Source: Eulemur rufifrons
Taxonomy: Eukaryota; Chordata; Mammalia; Primates; Lemuridae
Assembly (NCBI RefSeq): GCF_041146395.1
Contig: NC_090989.1
Span: 253,732,343 to 253,796,342 of the forward strand
Direction of reading: 5' to 3'
DNA length: 64,000 nt
Shown here piece by piece: positions 11,956 through 24,545 of this stretch. Below the pieces are notes generated by a model. That model was not told the origin of the DNA, searched no databases, and was given only the letters and a program-made list of their open reading frames with translations. The position numbers and the translations under genes are program-made. Position 1 is the stretch's first letter; each line of letters begins with the position of its first letter.

Positions 11956-12659
11956 ATCATAGCATTGGCCAACACTGGGCATTTGAATTCAGCTACTTTG
12001 GCGAAAAAAATTATAAATAATTGAATAGACATTAATAGATGAGCATAAGAGTACTGTATTCAGCCCTTTGGGAGCCCATGGGTTACCTATCATATAGTTT
12101 TAGCTCTTTATCTTGATTCACTTTATCAAAATGGGACTATAGATGACTCATGGTAGGTTCTAGAATGCAAGATGTGGAAAAATAAGCAACTGAGCTTCTT
12201 TGCCCAGCCAGATATTCTTAACATTGTTGAAGAAATTGTCTTGAAATCTTTGTAAAATCCTAAATTAAAGAATATTACAAAGTTTTCTATATTTCCTTCC
12301 GTGTAACACGTTTCCTTCCAATAGATGCTTTTAATTGATCTCTTCAGATCAACTCTAACAGGTGACTTTAACATGGGTTGCGCTTTTCATAACGAAACAA
12401 TGTTTTTATCATATGCATGGTAAAACCATGGTAAGATGCCATTGTGACTAGGTTTAGACAGTAGCTTCCAATCAGCAGCCTCGCAGAACATGCCATTTAG
12501 ATTCATGTGTCAGCAGAATTTACAAATTGTATGTCATGGATCTTTGTCTTTCTTCCCAAATTGTCAAAAAACACATGCCAAGCATGGGTCACCTTTATAT
12601 ACTGCCTAACAATCTACAGAGGTAGTTCTCAAAGTGTGATCTGTGGACCTGTGGGGATC
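11956..12659. other. Intron without clear elements
   Basis: A possible fragment of a MER-type DNA element ('ggtagttctcaaagtgtgat') lies at about 12620-12650. Nothing else is recognised. Confidence 0.4.
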
Positions 12660-12862
12660 AACCTCTCTACAAAAAAATTTTTTTTTAATTAGCTGCGCAT
12701 GGTGGTGAGCACCTGTAGTCCCCACTACATGGCAGGCTAAGGCAGGAGGATCAGTTAAGCCTAGGTGTTTGAGGTTATAGTGAGCTACGATGATGCCACT
12801 TCACTGTAGCCTGGATAACAGTAAAACCCTGTATCTAAAATAAATAAATAAATAAATAAATG
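12660..12862 (+). mobile_element. Alu right-arm fragment with (TAAA)n tail
   Basis: It begins mid-element with 'ttaattagctgcgcatggtg' and runs through 'ggcaggaggatcagttaagc' to a TAAA tetranucleotide run at 12839-12861. The left arm is missing. Confidence 0.75.
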
Positions 12863-13009
12863 AACAATATCCACAGATATCTTAAAAATCAATTAAAATA
12901 CTGTTCCCTTTTTCAACTGTATAACTGTGTGAGACCAGATTATTTGTAGGGGACGAAAAATAATTTTTTTCCCAACCCTTATAGGTTTTGGTATTTTTTG
13001 TTATTGTTG

Positions 13010-13187
13010 GGTTTTTTTTTATTTTGTTCTGTTTTTTGAGACAAGGTCTCGCTCTATTGCCCAGGCTAGAGTGTAGTGGCTTCATCATCATAGCTCACTG
13101 CAACCTCAAACTCCTGGGCTCAAGCGGTCCTCCTGACTCAGCCTCTAGAGTAGTTGGGATTACAGACATGCACCACCATGCCGGGCT
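13010..13187 (-). mobile_element. Alu fragment, antisense (one arm)
   Basis: It reads from 'gagacaaggtctcgctctat' to 'catgcaccaccatgccgggc', about one monomer. Confidence 0.75.
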
Positions 13188-13690
13188 ATCTCATAGGTTC
13201 TTAATTGAGAGTGGACACCTACAACAAAAGGTAAATTAACAAGAGAAAAACAGAAGTTCATTAATATGTATATTTCATAAGTACCTGGGAGATACCTACA
13301 GAATGAGTAGTTCTCAAAGATGTGCCTTCGAATTGCAGCTTATATAGCATCTTCAGCAAAGAACAGTAAATTTTTAGAGAACATAAGACAAAGGAAGAGG
13401 ACTTCCGGTCTCTAGGGTTAGCAAATTGTGGAAAGGCAAATAAATGTCAGGTAAAGGCTAATTAATGAAGCTTCTTAATATAGATTCCTTTCCAGATCTG
13501 TAAGTGGCTAAAGATGTCTTCAGAGGTTTACCTTTGTTCTTCTTGGTGGAGAAGGTAGGTGAGATACCTTTTGGCCTTGCAAATTTGTGTCCTAATTTTA
13601 GGCTACTGGAGCAGAGATCAAGTAGTCCATGCATTTTCTGTTGCATCTGCTCCTTGTTTATTGTCTTCAGCGCAACAACACTTCATATTT
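13188..13690 (-). repeat. Possible LTR-like remnant
   Basis: The text 'gtaaattaacaagagaaaaa' then 'gaagttcattaat' resembles the start of the block at 52805-53135 ('gattaaccagggaagaaata', 'ggtttattcac'). The shared layout suggests one old LTR family, which I cannot name. Confidence 0.3.
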
Positions 13691-15189
13691 TGGGTTAGTA
13701 TATTCTGGTCTCCCATAATATACTTCAATCAAAACCACATATAACAAATTAAATATGGAAGCAAATATGAGAACCCATGTGTTTTCTATTAAGCCAAACA
13801 TGAAAAAGCTTTTGAAGAACACAAAACACTGCCACTCCTCATTTCTTCTTTTTATAGAAAATATAGTTGGTTTTCATAAAAGTGTTATTTTATATTTACA
13901 TGTAATGTGCTTATAAGTTGAGAACTATTTAAAACTTTTCTCATTTTTAATATCTAATATGATATTAACAGATACAGCACAAAGGCTCTGGGGGGTTCTC
14001 AACTTTTTAGAATGTAAAGCGGTTTTCAGAGCAAAAAAATTTGAAGCCACCAATCTATAACAAGTATAATTTAATCAACAAATCACCACAAAATGCAAAC
14101 AAAAATTCCTGAATACCTTTATCTGTTTCCTGCTATTAAGATAGTATTAAGTTAATATCTACAACTAGTGTTTGCTGTTTGCAAATTTTGGTATAGAGAT
14201 GTTGAAGTCAATGAAACTTATTTTAATATTTGACAAATTACATGAAAGTTGGGAAAGAAGATTATAATACTGAAATTACTGGAGGGTTGGCCAAGTGCAA
14301 ACAGTGACAGGTAAAATGGAATGCATGCAGAACTATTCTGCCATCCCTCTGGCTTGGATCTCTCATAGAATTTTTGATGGGGTTAAACAAACAGGCTCAG
14401 AGACTGCTTCTCCAGGGATAATGAAAATCAGATTGCGGGGCTTTTCCAGTAGGCACTTCTGTTGCTAGGCCCTGAAGCAGTGACTTGGCACTACTGACAT
14501 GGCCAGCACCACCTTCACTGGGTACCTGATTGTGTTACTGGAACCTAGGAGTGGATCTGGCTTCTGGCACCCATCATCAAAAGGGATTCCACATGGTCTC
14601 TGCTACATATCCTTATCAGCCTCCATTCGGAGTGTTACGGCTATATCGTAATGGTAGGGTCTAGGTGTATGTAAGGGAAGAAAGCAAATACCTGGCATTT
14701 TTACCTTCTTTAATGAGGGGCCAGCTATACTCATAAGATGAAGGTTTTCCCAGGTATAAGGAGGAAGGAGGTTCAGATTCTGGGCAGCAAACAGAAAACC
14801 CACAAACTTTCTTTTGGATTCATAAAGGAAATCCTATGTCTGTATTATTATTCGGCCAGTATGTATTTAATAACTACTGTGTATAAATTGCTGTTCCAGG
14901 ATCTGTTAACAAAGGTAAATGACAGGTAAATGTCTATGTATGTCTTTGCATAGTAAGAGAAATATTGTGTATACAATGACCAGAATACAAGGCAGACTGT
15001 AACAAATATCACTACAGATATACAGATAGATTACTATCATAATACTTACCCACCCTGTGTTGTAATTATCAATTTCTATGTGTATTTCTCCCACTAGAGC
15101 GTAAGCCCTCAATGGATTATTTTTTAATGTTTATCAAGTTATGTGTTCACATATTTTTAGAGTCACTAGTTTCTGGGTTTTGTTATGAA
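13691..15189. other. Intron without recognised elements
   Basis: Mixed AT-rich sequence. Short open frames at 14603-14803 (-) and 14738-14929 (+) have no family features. Confidence 0.4.
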
Positions 15190-16460
15190 AAACAGCATTC
15201 TGTTGTCGTCACCATTCCCACCATTTCCCCTTCCCCAAAGTCAATATGATCAATTATTTTCACTGATTCTTTTAGTGTTTACCTCTCTTGCACTTAGTTG
15301 CTTGTATTGCTACCTCATGATTTTTGTTTTAGAATTTTCTGTAGACTTCTCATTATAGAAGATAAGATTTGTCTTTTTCTTCCTTCCTCTGCTCTTACTA
15401 TATGCAGGTACTATTCCCATCTTCCCTAAAAAATTATATTGTCATTTTAGTCACATCAGTAGTTGGTGTTTACATTAGTATAACTATTTAAATGTTTTAA
15501 AATAGCTGAATCATATAGGTACTATCATGAATTTTTCTCTTCTGTACTGTTCCTACCTCCTCCCCATATTATAAATTGCTATCTTGGTTTTTTTGTTTAC
15601 TTAGTTTTTCTGTGTTTACTTACCACTAAATCAAATTGAAATTCTTTTTTCATTATGTAAATCTCCTCCCAATATGCTTTGGGGTTTCTGTCAGTTTCAT
15701 CTATTTGGAGAAATTCTGACTTTGTCATCTTGGTGTGGTTGCCCTCTATACTAACTGGGCCATGGTGTCATGCTGGAATCGGTCTTCATTGTCATGCTTA
15801 AGGATTCCCTTTGCTTTTCTCCTATGGTGTAGCTTGTGTTAATATTTCCTACATCTCATTTCATCTTCTTCCTTCCTTTGCTTCCTCATTTTGAACCAGT
15901 TCATCTACAATATAATGTCCTGAGAACGGATGCATAGGGGCAGAACTCCTAAGTAGAAGATGATTTTCCTTCAGAATTTTGATGGCATAGATCTATTGCT
16001 TGCTGATTTCCACTATTGTTGTTAAGATGCCGAAAGCCATTCTGATATCAGACTCTTTGACTGTGACTTGCTTTTTGTCTCTCTGGAAGTAAGTAAGATA
16101 CTCACTTTGTTCCCTAGTATGCATTTCTTTTCCTTTACTATGCCAGGTGTTTGGTAGACCCTTTCAAACTGTAAATTCACATCCTTCCTTTCTAGAAGTG
16201 GTCTTTATTTTCTTGATGACTCCTTTCCATATTTTTTCTTTGTTCTCTCTTTCTAGAACACCCATTTTTCATATATTGGACCTGCTGAATTGGTGCTGTA
16301 ATTTTATTTCTTTTTTTGTCCTGTTATATAGCTCTGTCTTTTTTTGCTGTACTTGTGAGTGATTTCCTTAACTTTGTTTTCCCAGGCGTCTATTGAGTTT
16401 CATAATTTTGGTATTATGTTTTTTACTTTACAAGGATGAATGGTTATGTCTTCCCACTAT
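15190..16460. repeat. Probable L1M/HAL1-type 3' UTR sequence
   Basis: A T/C-rich stretch carries phrases such as 'gttgttaagatgccgaaagc' and 'tttctagaacacccattttt', resembling old LINE 3' UTRs. It is diverged and the assignment is tentative. Confidence 0.35.
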
Positions 16461-16490
16461 CTATCTCTCTCATCTAAATGTTCTTTAAAT

Positions 16491-16493
16491 TGT

Positions 16494-16530
<37 letters not shown>
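16491..16530. repeat. (TG)n microsatellite
   Basis: About 20 TG units, with a single extra T at the start. Confidence 0.95.
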
Positions 16531-16534
<4 letters not shown>

Positions 16535-16748
16535 AGAACTTGGGGAGAAAATTTAGATAATGCAAAAGAATTTTTGGTTCACCAAGTATAAGTATATCGA
16601 AAATAAAGCTTGTAAAAACTACTTCGAGGGACTTAATTGTGGATTTATTATTTTTATCTCTTGGAGCATATTCATGATAATTTTATTTTTGATTATTTAT
16701 TTCTTCCAAGTTGCCTTTTCTCTAGGGGTGGGTGCGCACGTGTACATG

Positions 16749-16750
<2 letters not shown>

Positions 16751-16781
<31 letters not shown>
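16751..16781. repeat. (TG)n microsatellite
   Basis: About 15 pure TG units, 220 bp downstream of the first TG tract. Confidence 0.95.
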
Positions 16782-16782
<1 letters not shown>

Positions 16783-16994
16783 GGTCTCTAACTTTCATCT
16801 TAGGCTTTTATCAGATATTTGATAACCCTTAGTTGTTTGCTCATTAATAAAAGTGGGGTACCAAACCACTGATTGAATGCCCAGAGCTTATATTGGGTGC
16901 TTATCAATATGACCGTCATCTTGGGAAATCCAGCCAGGTCATTTTTCAGGGGAACTCCTCATGTGAGTATCTTTAGGACTTGCTCTAGGCAAGG

Positions 16995-17345
16995 TAGAGT
17001 ACACTTGTGCTTTGCTTAATGACAAGGATACACTCTGAGAAATAGTCATTAGGTTTTGTGATTATGCAAACATCAGAGAGTATGCTTTCCCAAACCTAGA
17101 TGGTGTAGCCTGCTATACACTTAGGCCCTAAGGTATGGCCTGTTTTTCCTATGCTACGAACCTATATGGCATGTTACTGTACTGAAAGCTGTAGGCAATT
17201 GTAACACAATGGTAAGTATTTCTATAGTTAAGCATATCTAAACGTAGAAAAGGTATTATATGATATTATAATATCTCATGGAGCTACTGTTATGTATCAA
17301 GGTCATGGTTGTCTGAAATGTTGTTATATGTGGCACATGACTACA
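16995..17345. mobile_element. Mariner/Tigger-like non-autonomous DNA transposon
   Basis: It has 'gtgctttgcttaatgacaag', 'aaacctagatggtgtagcct', 'catgttactgtactgaaagc', 'gtaggcaattgtaacacaat' and a closing 'atgtggcacatgactac'. This order is familiar from a human Tigger-related repeat. No transposase is encoded. Confidence 0.65.
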
Positions 17346-17819
17346 TTTGGATCTGCTTGGACGGTAAAGATGTGGTTGGCAGTGTTCTGGGACCCAAGTA
17401 TGGGAAGAGGGCTGGGGATCTATTATGTATATGTTCACTTATTCCTTTTGTTTCAGTTTGACTCCCCACCTCCAGTAGTGCAAGTTTTCCCCCAGTCTGG
17501 AGACCTGCTTTCCTTATTCGTTCCAGAAAATAAACTTGCAGTGATTTGCTGGGGTGGAATAATGTCAGCCACCCAGCTGCGTGGAATAGGGGGATGAACA
17601 GGGTTTGAGAAGGAGCTGCTATTCAAGAATGTATTTATCTGGAGTTCCTGAGTTTCATATCTGTGCCTCTGCAACATTTAGCATGATGCCAACACATGGT
17701 AGATAATAAATGTTTGACTGAATGGTGAGACTAGCTGTATGAGACTAGCTAAATACGATAACTGATTGATTGCTAAGTCTTGTGGGAATATAGAAATGAG
17801 TCTTTATGGAACTGCCCTT
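17346..17819. other. Intron with a short L2 3' tail
   Basis: Positions 17630-17735 end 'ccaacacatggtagataata' then 'aatgtttgactgaatgg', an L2 3' terminus in forward orientation. The open frames at 17292-17597 (+) and 17453-17677 (-) overlap repeats and are not genes. Confidence 0.45.
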
Positions 17820-18076
17820 CAGTGTAAGGATGTGGTATGTGCTTTATAAGTATGTTTATAAACTTAATTCAAAAGAATAAGGGATTATTCCGTGATGGAT
17901 AAAATCAAGGAAGGAATCCTGAGGGAGGTGTCATTTGAGTTGAGTCTTGAGACACGGACAGGAAATTGTTAGGCTGGCAAAGCAGAAGAAGGATCTGGTA
18001 ACATGAACCTGAAATGGAGAGTTATGTGAGATTAGTAGGAGATACATAATTAAAATAAAGATTAAAACCCAGCTGG

Positions 18077-18399
18077 GGCCGGGCGCAGTGGATCACACCT
18101 GTAATCCTAGCACTCTGGGAGGCCAAGGCGGGAGGATCGCTCAAGGTCAGGAGTTCGAGACCAGCCTGAGCAAGAGCGAGACCCCGTCTCTACTAAAAAA
18201 TAGAAAGAAATGATCTGGACAACTAACAGTATATATAGAAAAAATTAGCCAGGCATGGTGGCGCATGCCTGTAGTCCCAGCTGCTCAGGAGGCTGAGGCA
18301 GAAGGATCGCTCGAGCCCAGGAGTTTGAGGTTGCTGATGCCACAGCACTTTAGCCCGGGCAACAGAGTGACACTCTGTCTCAAAAAAAAAAAAAAAAAC
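18077..18399 (+). mobile_element. Full-length Alu
   Basis: It starts ggccgggcgcagtggatc and has two arms with the linker 'tgatctggacaactaacag'. The A tail is at 18382-18398. The target duplication AACCCAGYTGG lies at 18066-18076 and 18400-18410. The right arm lacks the usual 'gtgagctaggct' segment. Confidence 0.92.
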
Positions 18400-18609
18400 A
18401 ACCCAGTTGGAGGAGGAGAGTAGCTGATCCTAAAATTTTAGGCTTAGGAGGTATACTTTATGCTTATACTTTTATCAGAAATTGGTCTGGTAAAAGTTTT
18501 ATTGCAATTAGAGGACTCAAGAGACCAGATACCATGGTGTAATGGAGGATATCTGATGAGATCCCTCTGCATAGCCTTGAGAAGTTCGCTTTCAGCATGA
18601 ATTTGAGTA

Positions 18610-18745
18610 GTATCCTTTATGTCTCTGTTTCTCAATTTCTCCAGTTGTAAAATATGACCGTTTTTAGATCAGAACCTCCTCTGCCTGCCCTGCAGGGGTT
18701 TTATGAGGATCAGATGAAGTGATATAAAGATAACATGTGAGGTGA
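18610..18745 (+). repeat. MIR
   Basis: It carries 'tctcaatttctccagttgta', 'aaatatgacc' and 'gttttatgaggatcagatga' in MIR order. Confidence 0.6.
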
Positions 18746-19060
18746 GATATCTCTTCCCAGTATATTTCTAAGATTTTGTCTAGGATGATCACAGTGAGAA
18801 TGGGGTTAAGTCACAGAATCAAGAGGCATATCAAAGACGATCTCATAAGACTTAATGACTGGGTGAAAGAAGGGATAAACAAAATTAGTTCAAGATTATT
18901 CTGAGGGCTTACTTGTATAAATTTTGGTAACAAATTGGAGGGATTCGAGAGAAAAACAAAAATAGGAACTTAAAAACCAGGCCTTCAAGATCAGGATTAC
19001 GGGCTTGGGAATCATAGCACAGAAGTTAAAATAGAGAAAAGTTGGTAGAGATACAGTTTG

Positions 19061-22000
19061 TTATTACTTATTAAAAAAATGACAGAGGTAATAGCAGTAC
19101 ATGAGTAACAACATAAATTTACAAATTATTAAAATGTGGGTGTCATGATTTTATATGATATGATAAATAATACTTTATCACTGTGACATCTTGATCTTGA
19201 TTTTTCTAGTTCATTTTTCTGCACTTTCATTCCTAGGTCACCAAAATTTATACTTTTAGCAACTTCATTTTTAATTAATATAATTGAAAGTAATGTCAAT
19301 CACCTTTGGCAAATACAAGATTACAAATAATTTTTGATAATTTTTAGTTTTGAGAAGGGTTTTTCTGCTGATGTAATTGTTACTGGAGCTGTTAAGAATA
19401 TTTTATAGGCTCTGACAACACTGGGATAAATTTCTGATAAATTATTTGAAAATATGTATAAATTAGAACTCCTAGAACTAATGTTTTATACAATTTTCCT
19501 AAAAGATTTAACTCTACAAATCAATTCTGAGTGCGCTAATGCACTCAGAATTGTAATGCAAATTTATGTGATATTTAAATATTTCCTCTTGCAATTTTTC
19601 TATAACTTAGAAGTTGTACAAGAAACCAAATGGCTTCGTAACTTGTACCTAATTCAAGATGTCTGTGCATCCTATCTCTATATTTTCAGTTATAAAGAAG
19701 CATTAAATTTAAAATAATCTTCCTTGTTAATAATGGATTCATCCAAATCTTCATATGAAAATACTGTTCTGTTCTACTAAATGTGACAGTCTGTACATTT
19801 AATTTCTTTCTAAGCCTGTGGGTATTTCCTTTGCCATGTTGGAACAGTGTTAACAACTAGAGATTCTAAATTTCTTGATGAATTGTGATAAATCCCTAAC
19901 ATGCTAATCTCCATGCATATGCTTTCATTTTGCAGTGATTTACTAACAAAGTTTTTACTGTATGGGCACGAGCACTTCCTGTTCTGTGCTCAGGCTAGAG
20001 AGTTACTATTTGTGCATATACTGCTAGGATGGGTTCCAGGGAGAAATGGGTAGGCTGGCTTTCCACTGCCTATCTCCAGTGCAAAGCCACTCTTTTCTGG
20101 GTCTGCTGTCACCATTGCCACTGCTAGTCTGGGCTCAGTCCTGGCCACCTCCTCGGTGCCCTGTGGTATCCAGGAATGCCTCACGTGTGCAAATATATTT
20201 GGCCGAGGCAGCCAGGCCAACTGCTTGTTACATATGCTGACACCTGGCATATTTCCTCTGTTCAGTGGTTCGTTGACCCGTTGGTCTTCATTTACAAACC
20301 ACAACTTCAATGGTAAAATTATCAACAATTTCAAGATGTTGATAACAAAACATTCAACTAATCACAGGCCCCTACTGAGAGCAAGCCCCTGTGTGAGTGT
20401 ACAAGTTGCATACCCAGTAAGCTGATCCTGCTCAGTTATACTTTCCCAGTTCAAAGGCTGACAAACTGCCTTTAAATTAGGCTGTTGGGTACTTCCCTAA
20501 GATGAGCTGTTTGACCTCAGTGGTACCCCCACAGTACTTAGGGGCAGAAACATGGTAGTTTCATGCAGATGTTCACTGAGTTTGTTTTTAAAACTACCTT
20601 CTTAGTGGATACTTCCTGTTCCTCTAGGAGCCTTATGAAAGCACAACTCCCTAGCAGCCAGGACTGTAGCTATTGAATCAGACTAAGGCTCTAAGAGGCA
20701 GTCCTTTGAAATGGAGTTCAGACGAATCACTCTGTACTCCATTTGAAAGCAAAATACTCTGTTGATTTAATTTGGTCTGTTTTGTTATCTTTCTTTTAAT
20801 CACCACTTGAATTTTATTATTTCTGATCTCCTTTCTTTTTTGATTAAAGGGAGGGACTATGCATTATTATTTAGCTCTGACCCTTGGCCACTTGATTATC
20901 TTTTTTTACGTAGCCTTCTTGTCCTCTAAGCTAGTAAACAGAATTTTGGTAGTTGTTGATACCATACTTTCTTCCCTTATAACTATGTGGGAGAGATTTT
21001 TAATGAGGAAAATCCAGAAAAATGTCTCCTATAGCATCATTTATTATATTTTTCTTCTTTAAAGCCTCAATATTTTTAGAGGAACTTTCTCTAACTAAAT
21101 GCCTTTTGTCCTTATTAAAATGGAGAGAGGTTGAAACAGTCAATGTATACAAAAGGTAAAAGAAATCAAAGTCAACACACAGACCTCCAGTTTATACTCA
21201 GCCCTTTCTTTGCTGCCCACAGTGCACTTTATGTATGGTAACATGACATCTTCATGTTACATCTACATGGTTGCAGCTCCTGCCTGGTCCTCCCCTCATC
21301 TTCTTACCCTTGGCCAAAGATACTTAGATCAGCACTTCCTAACTGATGTGGCACAGCCATTGCTATTCCTTCTTTCCTAAGGGTGGCCTGGAAGGACCCG
21401 GGCATTCGGAACTTCTGGGCTGGTTGTCTCTGGAGGTTCTCTCCTCCATTTACCCTAATGTACTATATAAACATAGTTTGCCTTGAATGCTATGACATGG
21501 AAAATGCTTGGAAATACTACATTAAACCTCAAATCAAAAACTCACAAGAAAGTGAAATTCCATATTTAAACCATTAGTTAACTTTCAACCATTTATGTAA
21601 TCAGTATTGTCTTGGTTCTTTTTTTAGTATTTTCTCCTAATTTTCTTCAAGGTAAATGTCTAAGTAACAAGTCATATACTGATGAAAATACATATTAAAA
21701 GTCTTATATAGTTCTATAACTTTTCTTTCTGATTATGTTAGTAGGAACCAGAGATCTTAGTAAATGAGGGCTTTGACTCTTAAAAGAAATTACCAAACTC
21801 TAGGTGCTCGAATTGTTTCACCTCCACTCTCTTTGAATGGAACATTTCATCCTAAAAGGAAGAAATTTTGCCAGTCTATACAGTCTCCTAACATTACAAC
21901 AGTTTCTACTTTTATCATACTTTTGATGAAAACAAGGTGACTCTGTTGATTGTGATTGACAATAGAAATCTAGCTAGCAACACAGATTAGAAACAAACAT

Positions 22001-23370
22001 ATTTCAAAGATATATGTGATCCAAGAGGAAGGTCTGAGTTTTCAAATTGGTTAGTATAAGATTTGCCACACACATACCCTATTCCTTTCATGGATAAGAA
22101 AGATACTACAATTTGCATTCGTTGTGTATGTGTGAACTTATTTTAAGAAAGAGTTTGGATTACTGAAAATTTAGATAAACTATGAGAAAGCAGTTATTTA
22201 TAAAAAATGCATTGCACCATAAAAAGATAGTAAGTATACATTTTTAGTCATAATGACTATAATTACTAGCTGTTTGTATTCTGTTTATTAGAGAGGATCA
22301 GGACGTTTAGAATCATCTTATGAGCTCCAATTTGCCTATCTAAAATTTTTCTTACTATTAACGTGTTATGACAACTTTTGGTATTATATTTTATGTGTTA
22401 TTTGGAATTTTTAATGGTAGTATCTTCTTCATTAGTTGAGTATGGGAAGTATAAGTAGAGTATCTCCTTGATGGCAGAAAAAGGGATTTGCATCTTCAGA
22501 CTTTACTCACTGCTGCAGTGGTGAGCTGCCCTCTCCTGGTCATCTGTGCCATCTAGAAGTCCCAATGGGTCCTAAGGAAAATTAGACTTTTTGCCAAGTA
22601 AATAGATGTTTTAAGTGTCTTTGATCTCAACATTATCCTGTTTTGTGACTCCATAGTATAAAGCTCTGTTGTAGCTCCTTACTTTTCATCTCTTAAAAAA
22701 AATGATGACAGAAAAGATGGGCCATCTTTTTTCTCCCATATGTTCTTGTAGGCATTCTGTCCACCTGAGATTTTTGCCAGTAACTTCAGTCTTAATGGGC
22801 ATAATTTGTGCTATCTTTTGCTTACTAAATTCTTGAGTTTGTTTACTTTGAAGATGTTCATTAGTATCTTTATCCCCTTTGAGGAAAAAAGATTTTCAAA
22901 ACTTCCTTGAATAAATGGATTAACCAAGATGTTCTTTTCATGAAAGATATTTCCTACATATATTCTTAAAGATGAGCATCAGATTTTCTCTACTTGTAAT
23001 AATTTCATGTTAGACATGAGTTTACTAATGATTCTTCTTAAAACTAGTGCTTATTTTTTTTTTTTTTATTCTAGATTCTTCATGTCTTGTTTCATATAAG
23101 CCCATGCTTATTTCAGACTCTGGCCTTGTGGACCTGTGGGATTAGCATCAATTATGGTGCTCTACAAAACTTTAATACCAGGATACTGAAAACAATATCT
23201 TTCAGAATTGTACTTCTTTGTTGAAAATAGCAGTTTATCTCTGCCTTTTTCTTTATCAGGACATCTTTCTATATACCTTTGTATTTATTAAATGGAAGGA
23301 AAGAACAAAGAAACCTGGATTTTATTGTATTTTCTATTTAAATTTGTAGCTTACTACTAATTGACATTTC
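19061..23370. other. 4.3-kb repeat-poor intron stretch
   Basis: I recognise no Alu, L1, L2 or DNA transposon here, which is unusual for the window. It contains the palindrome at 19522-19553 and a GC-richer block at about 19980-20480. That block has open frames on both strands (114 codons on the minus strand, 19990-20334) but no family signature. A T run sits at 23055-23066. It may include conserved non-coding DNA or unresolved old repeats. Confidence 0.4.
19522..19553. repeat. Perfect 13-bp-arm palindrome
   Basis: CAATTCTGAGTGC (19522-19534) is followed by a 6-base spacer GCTAAT and then the exact reverse complement GCACTCAGAATTG (19541-19553). Confidence 0.95.
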
Positions 23371-23705
23371 TTTTTTTTTTTTTTTTTGAAACAGAGTCTC
23401 ACTCATGTTGCCCAGGCTAGAGTGTTGTGGTGTCAGCCTAGCTCACAGCAACCTCAAACTCCTGGGCTCAAGCAATCCTACTGCCTCAGCCTCTCAAGTA
23501 GGTGGGACTACAGGCATGTACCACCATGCCCAGCTAATTTTTTATATATATTTTTAGTGGTCCAGCTAATTTCTTTCTATTTTTTTTAGTAGAGACGGGG
23601 TCTCTCTCTTGCTGAGGCTGGTCTCGAACTCCTGAGCTCAAGCGATCCACCCGCCTCGGCCTCCCAGAGTGCTAGGATTACAAGTGTGAGCCACCACGCC
23701 CGGCC
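23371..23705 (-). mobile_element. Full-length Alu, antisense
   Basis: It runs from a T tract at 23371 to 'ccaccacgcccggcc', with the lemur-type linker reversed. The target duplication GACATTTCT/GACGTTTCT lies at 23363 and 23706, with one mismatch. Confidence 0.93.
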
Positions 23706-24418
23706 GACGTTTCTATTAAGATTCATAGAAAACTTTATGTTATATTATTTCTAAAGTTCATATATATTTTAATAACTCATGTCATTCTTTACTAAGGAAA
23801 GATACTGATTTGATATATTTCCTAAAAATCCTACAGTAAAGATCAAAAAGCTAGAAGACTTTAAGCCTTTTCATTTATTTGTTATTTACCTTTCAGACAA
23901 TTTTATGTAATTTTTTTCTTGGCAGATTTCACTGCGCACTACAGATAGGCATTTGGAGAAGACTATGGGTACCAAGAGTAATTTGGATATTTAGAGATTT
24001 CTTCCTGATTAGCTAGAATCAATTTCCCTTTGTCAAGTTGAAACAGAAAACCCAGCCAACTAGTTTAGGTCTGAGAGATTTTAAGATGCTACTCAGTAAC
24101 TTTAAAATGACTTATCAAGCAGAATATTAAAGGAGTAACTATTAAATTTAGAAAACTTGAAAATCCAGTGAAAATTGTGGAAAGAAATTATTGACAACAG
24201 GGATAGGGCTTGTGCCACTTTACCCTCCAACCAGTATGTTTTATCTTAGTGAAGATTTATATATAGCTAAGAGCTGACCTGAGCTTGGTGACCATGGATA
24301 AATCGGTGCCCAAGATTCTTTAATTTGATATATGCCTTACACTTATAAATCTTAAAACCAGTAAAAACTTCTCTGATTTTCATTGGTGATCAGATTATTT
24401 ACATGTTTCAATACCTGA
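23706..24418. other. AT-rich intron
   Basis: Nothing is recognised. Confidence 0.45.
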
Positions 24419-24545
24419 TTTTGTACCCCTGCTATGTCACTAGTTGTGTGGCAAACTTGCCCAGTTTCCTCCGTTATAATGTAGAGGTAATATTCCCACA
24501 CTGGATGTTTGTGAAGATTAAATAAAAAGTATTAAACAGATTTTG
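24419..24545 (+). repeat. MIR fragment
   Basis: It reads 'gctatgtcactagttgtgtg', 'cccagtttcctc' and 'tttgtgaagattaaataaaa'. Confidence 0.65.

Larger units (their letters stand above)
17820..19060 (-). repeat. L2 LINE remnant, antisense, interrupted twice
   Basis: It reads reversed L2 ('ggtgtcatttgagttgagtc', 'tgagaatggggttaagtcac', 'cttgggaatcatagcac'). An Alu (18077-18399) and a MIR (18610-18745) interrupt it. Confidence 0.55.

Noticed and set aside
16491..16781. CRISPR-like or satellite array
   Set aside because: Only two simple TG tracts, with no repeat-spacer structure.
17292..17597. 101-codon + strand open frame overlapping a 74-codon minus frame
   Set aside because: It starts in a DNA transposon remnant, and there is no domain or conservation signal I can see.
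19990..20334. 114-codon minus-strand open frame
   Set aside because: No recognisable domain, splice context or partner exons. It overlaps open frames on the other strand in a locally GC-richer block, which favours chance open reading.
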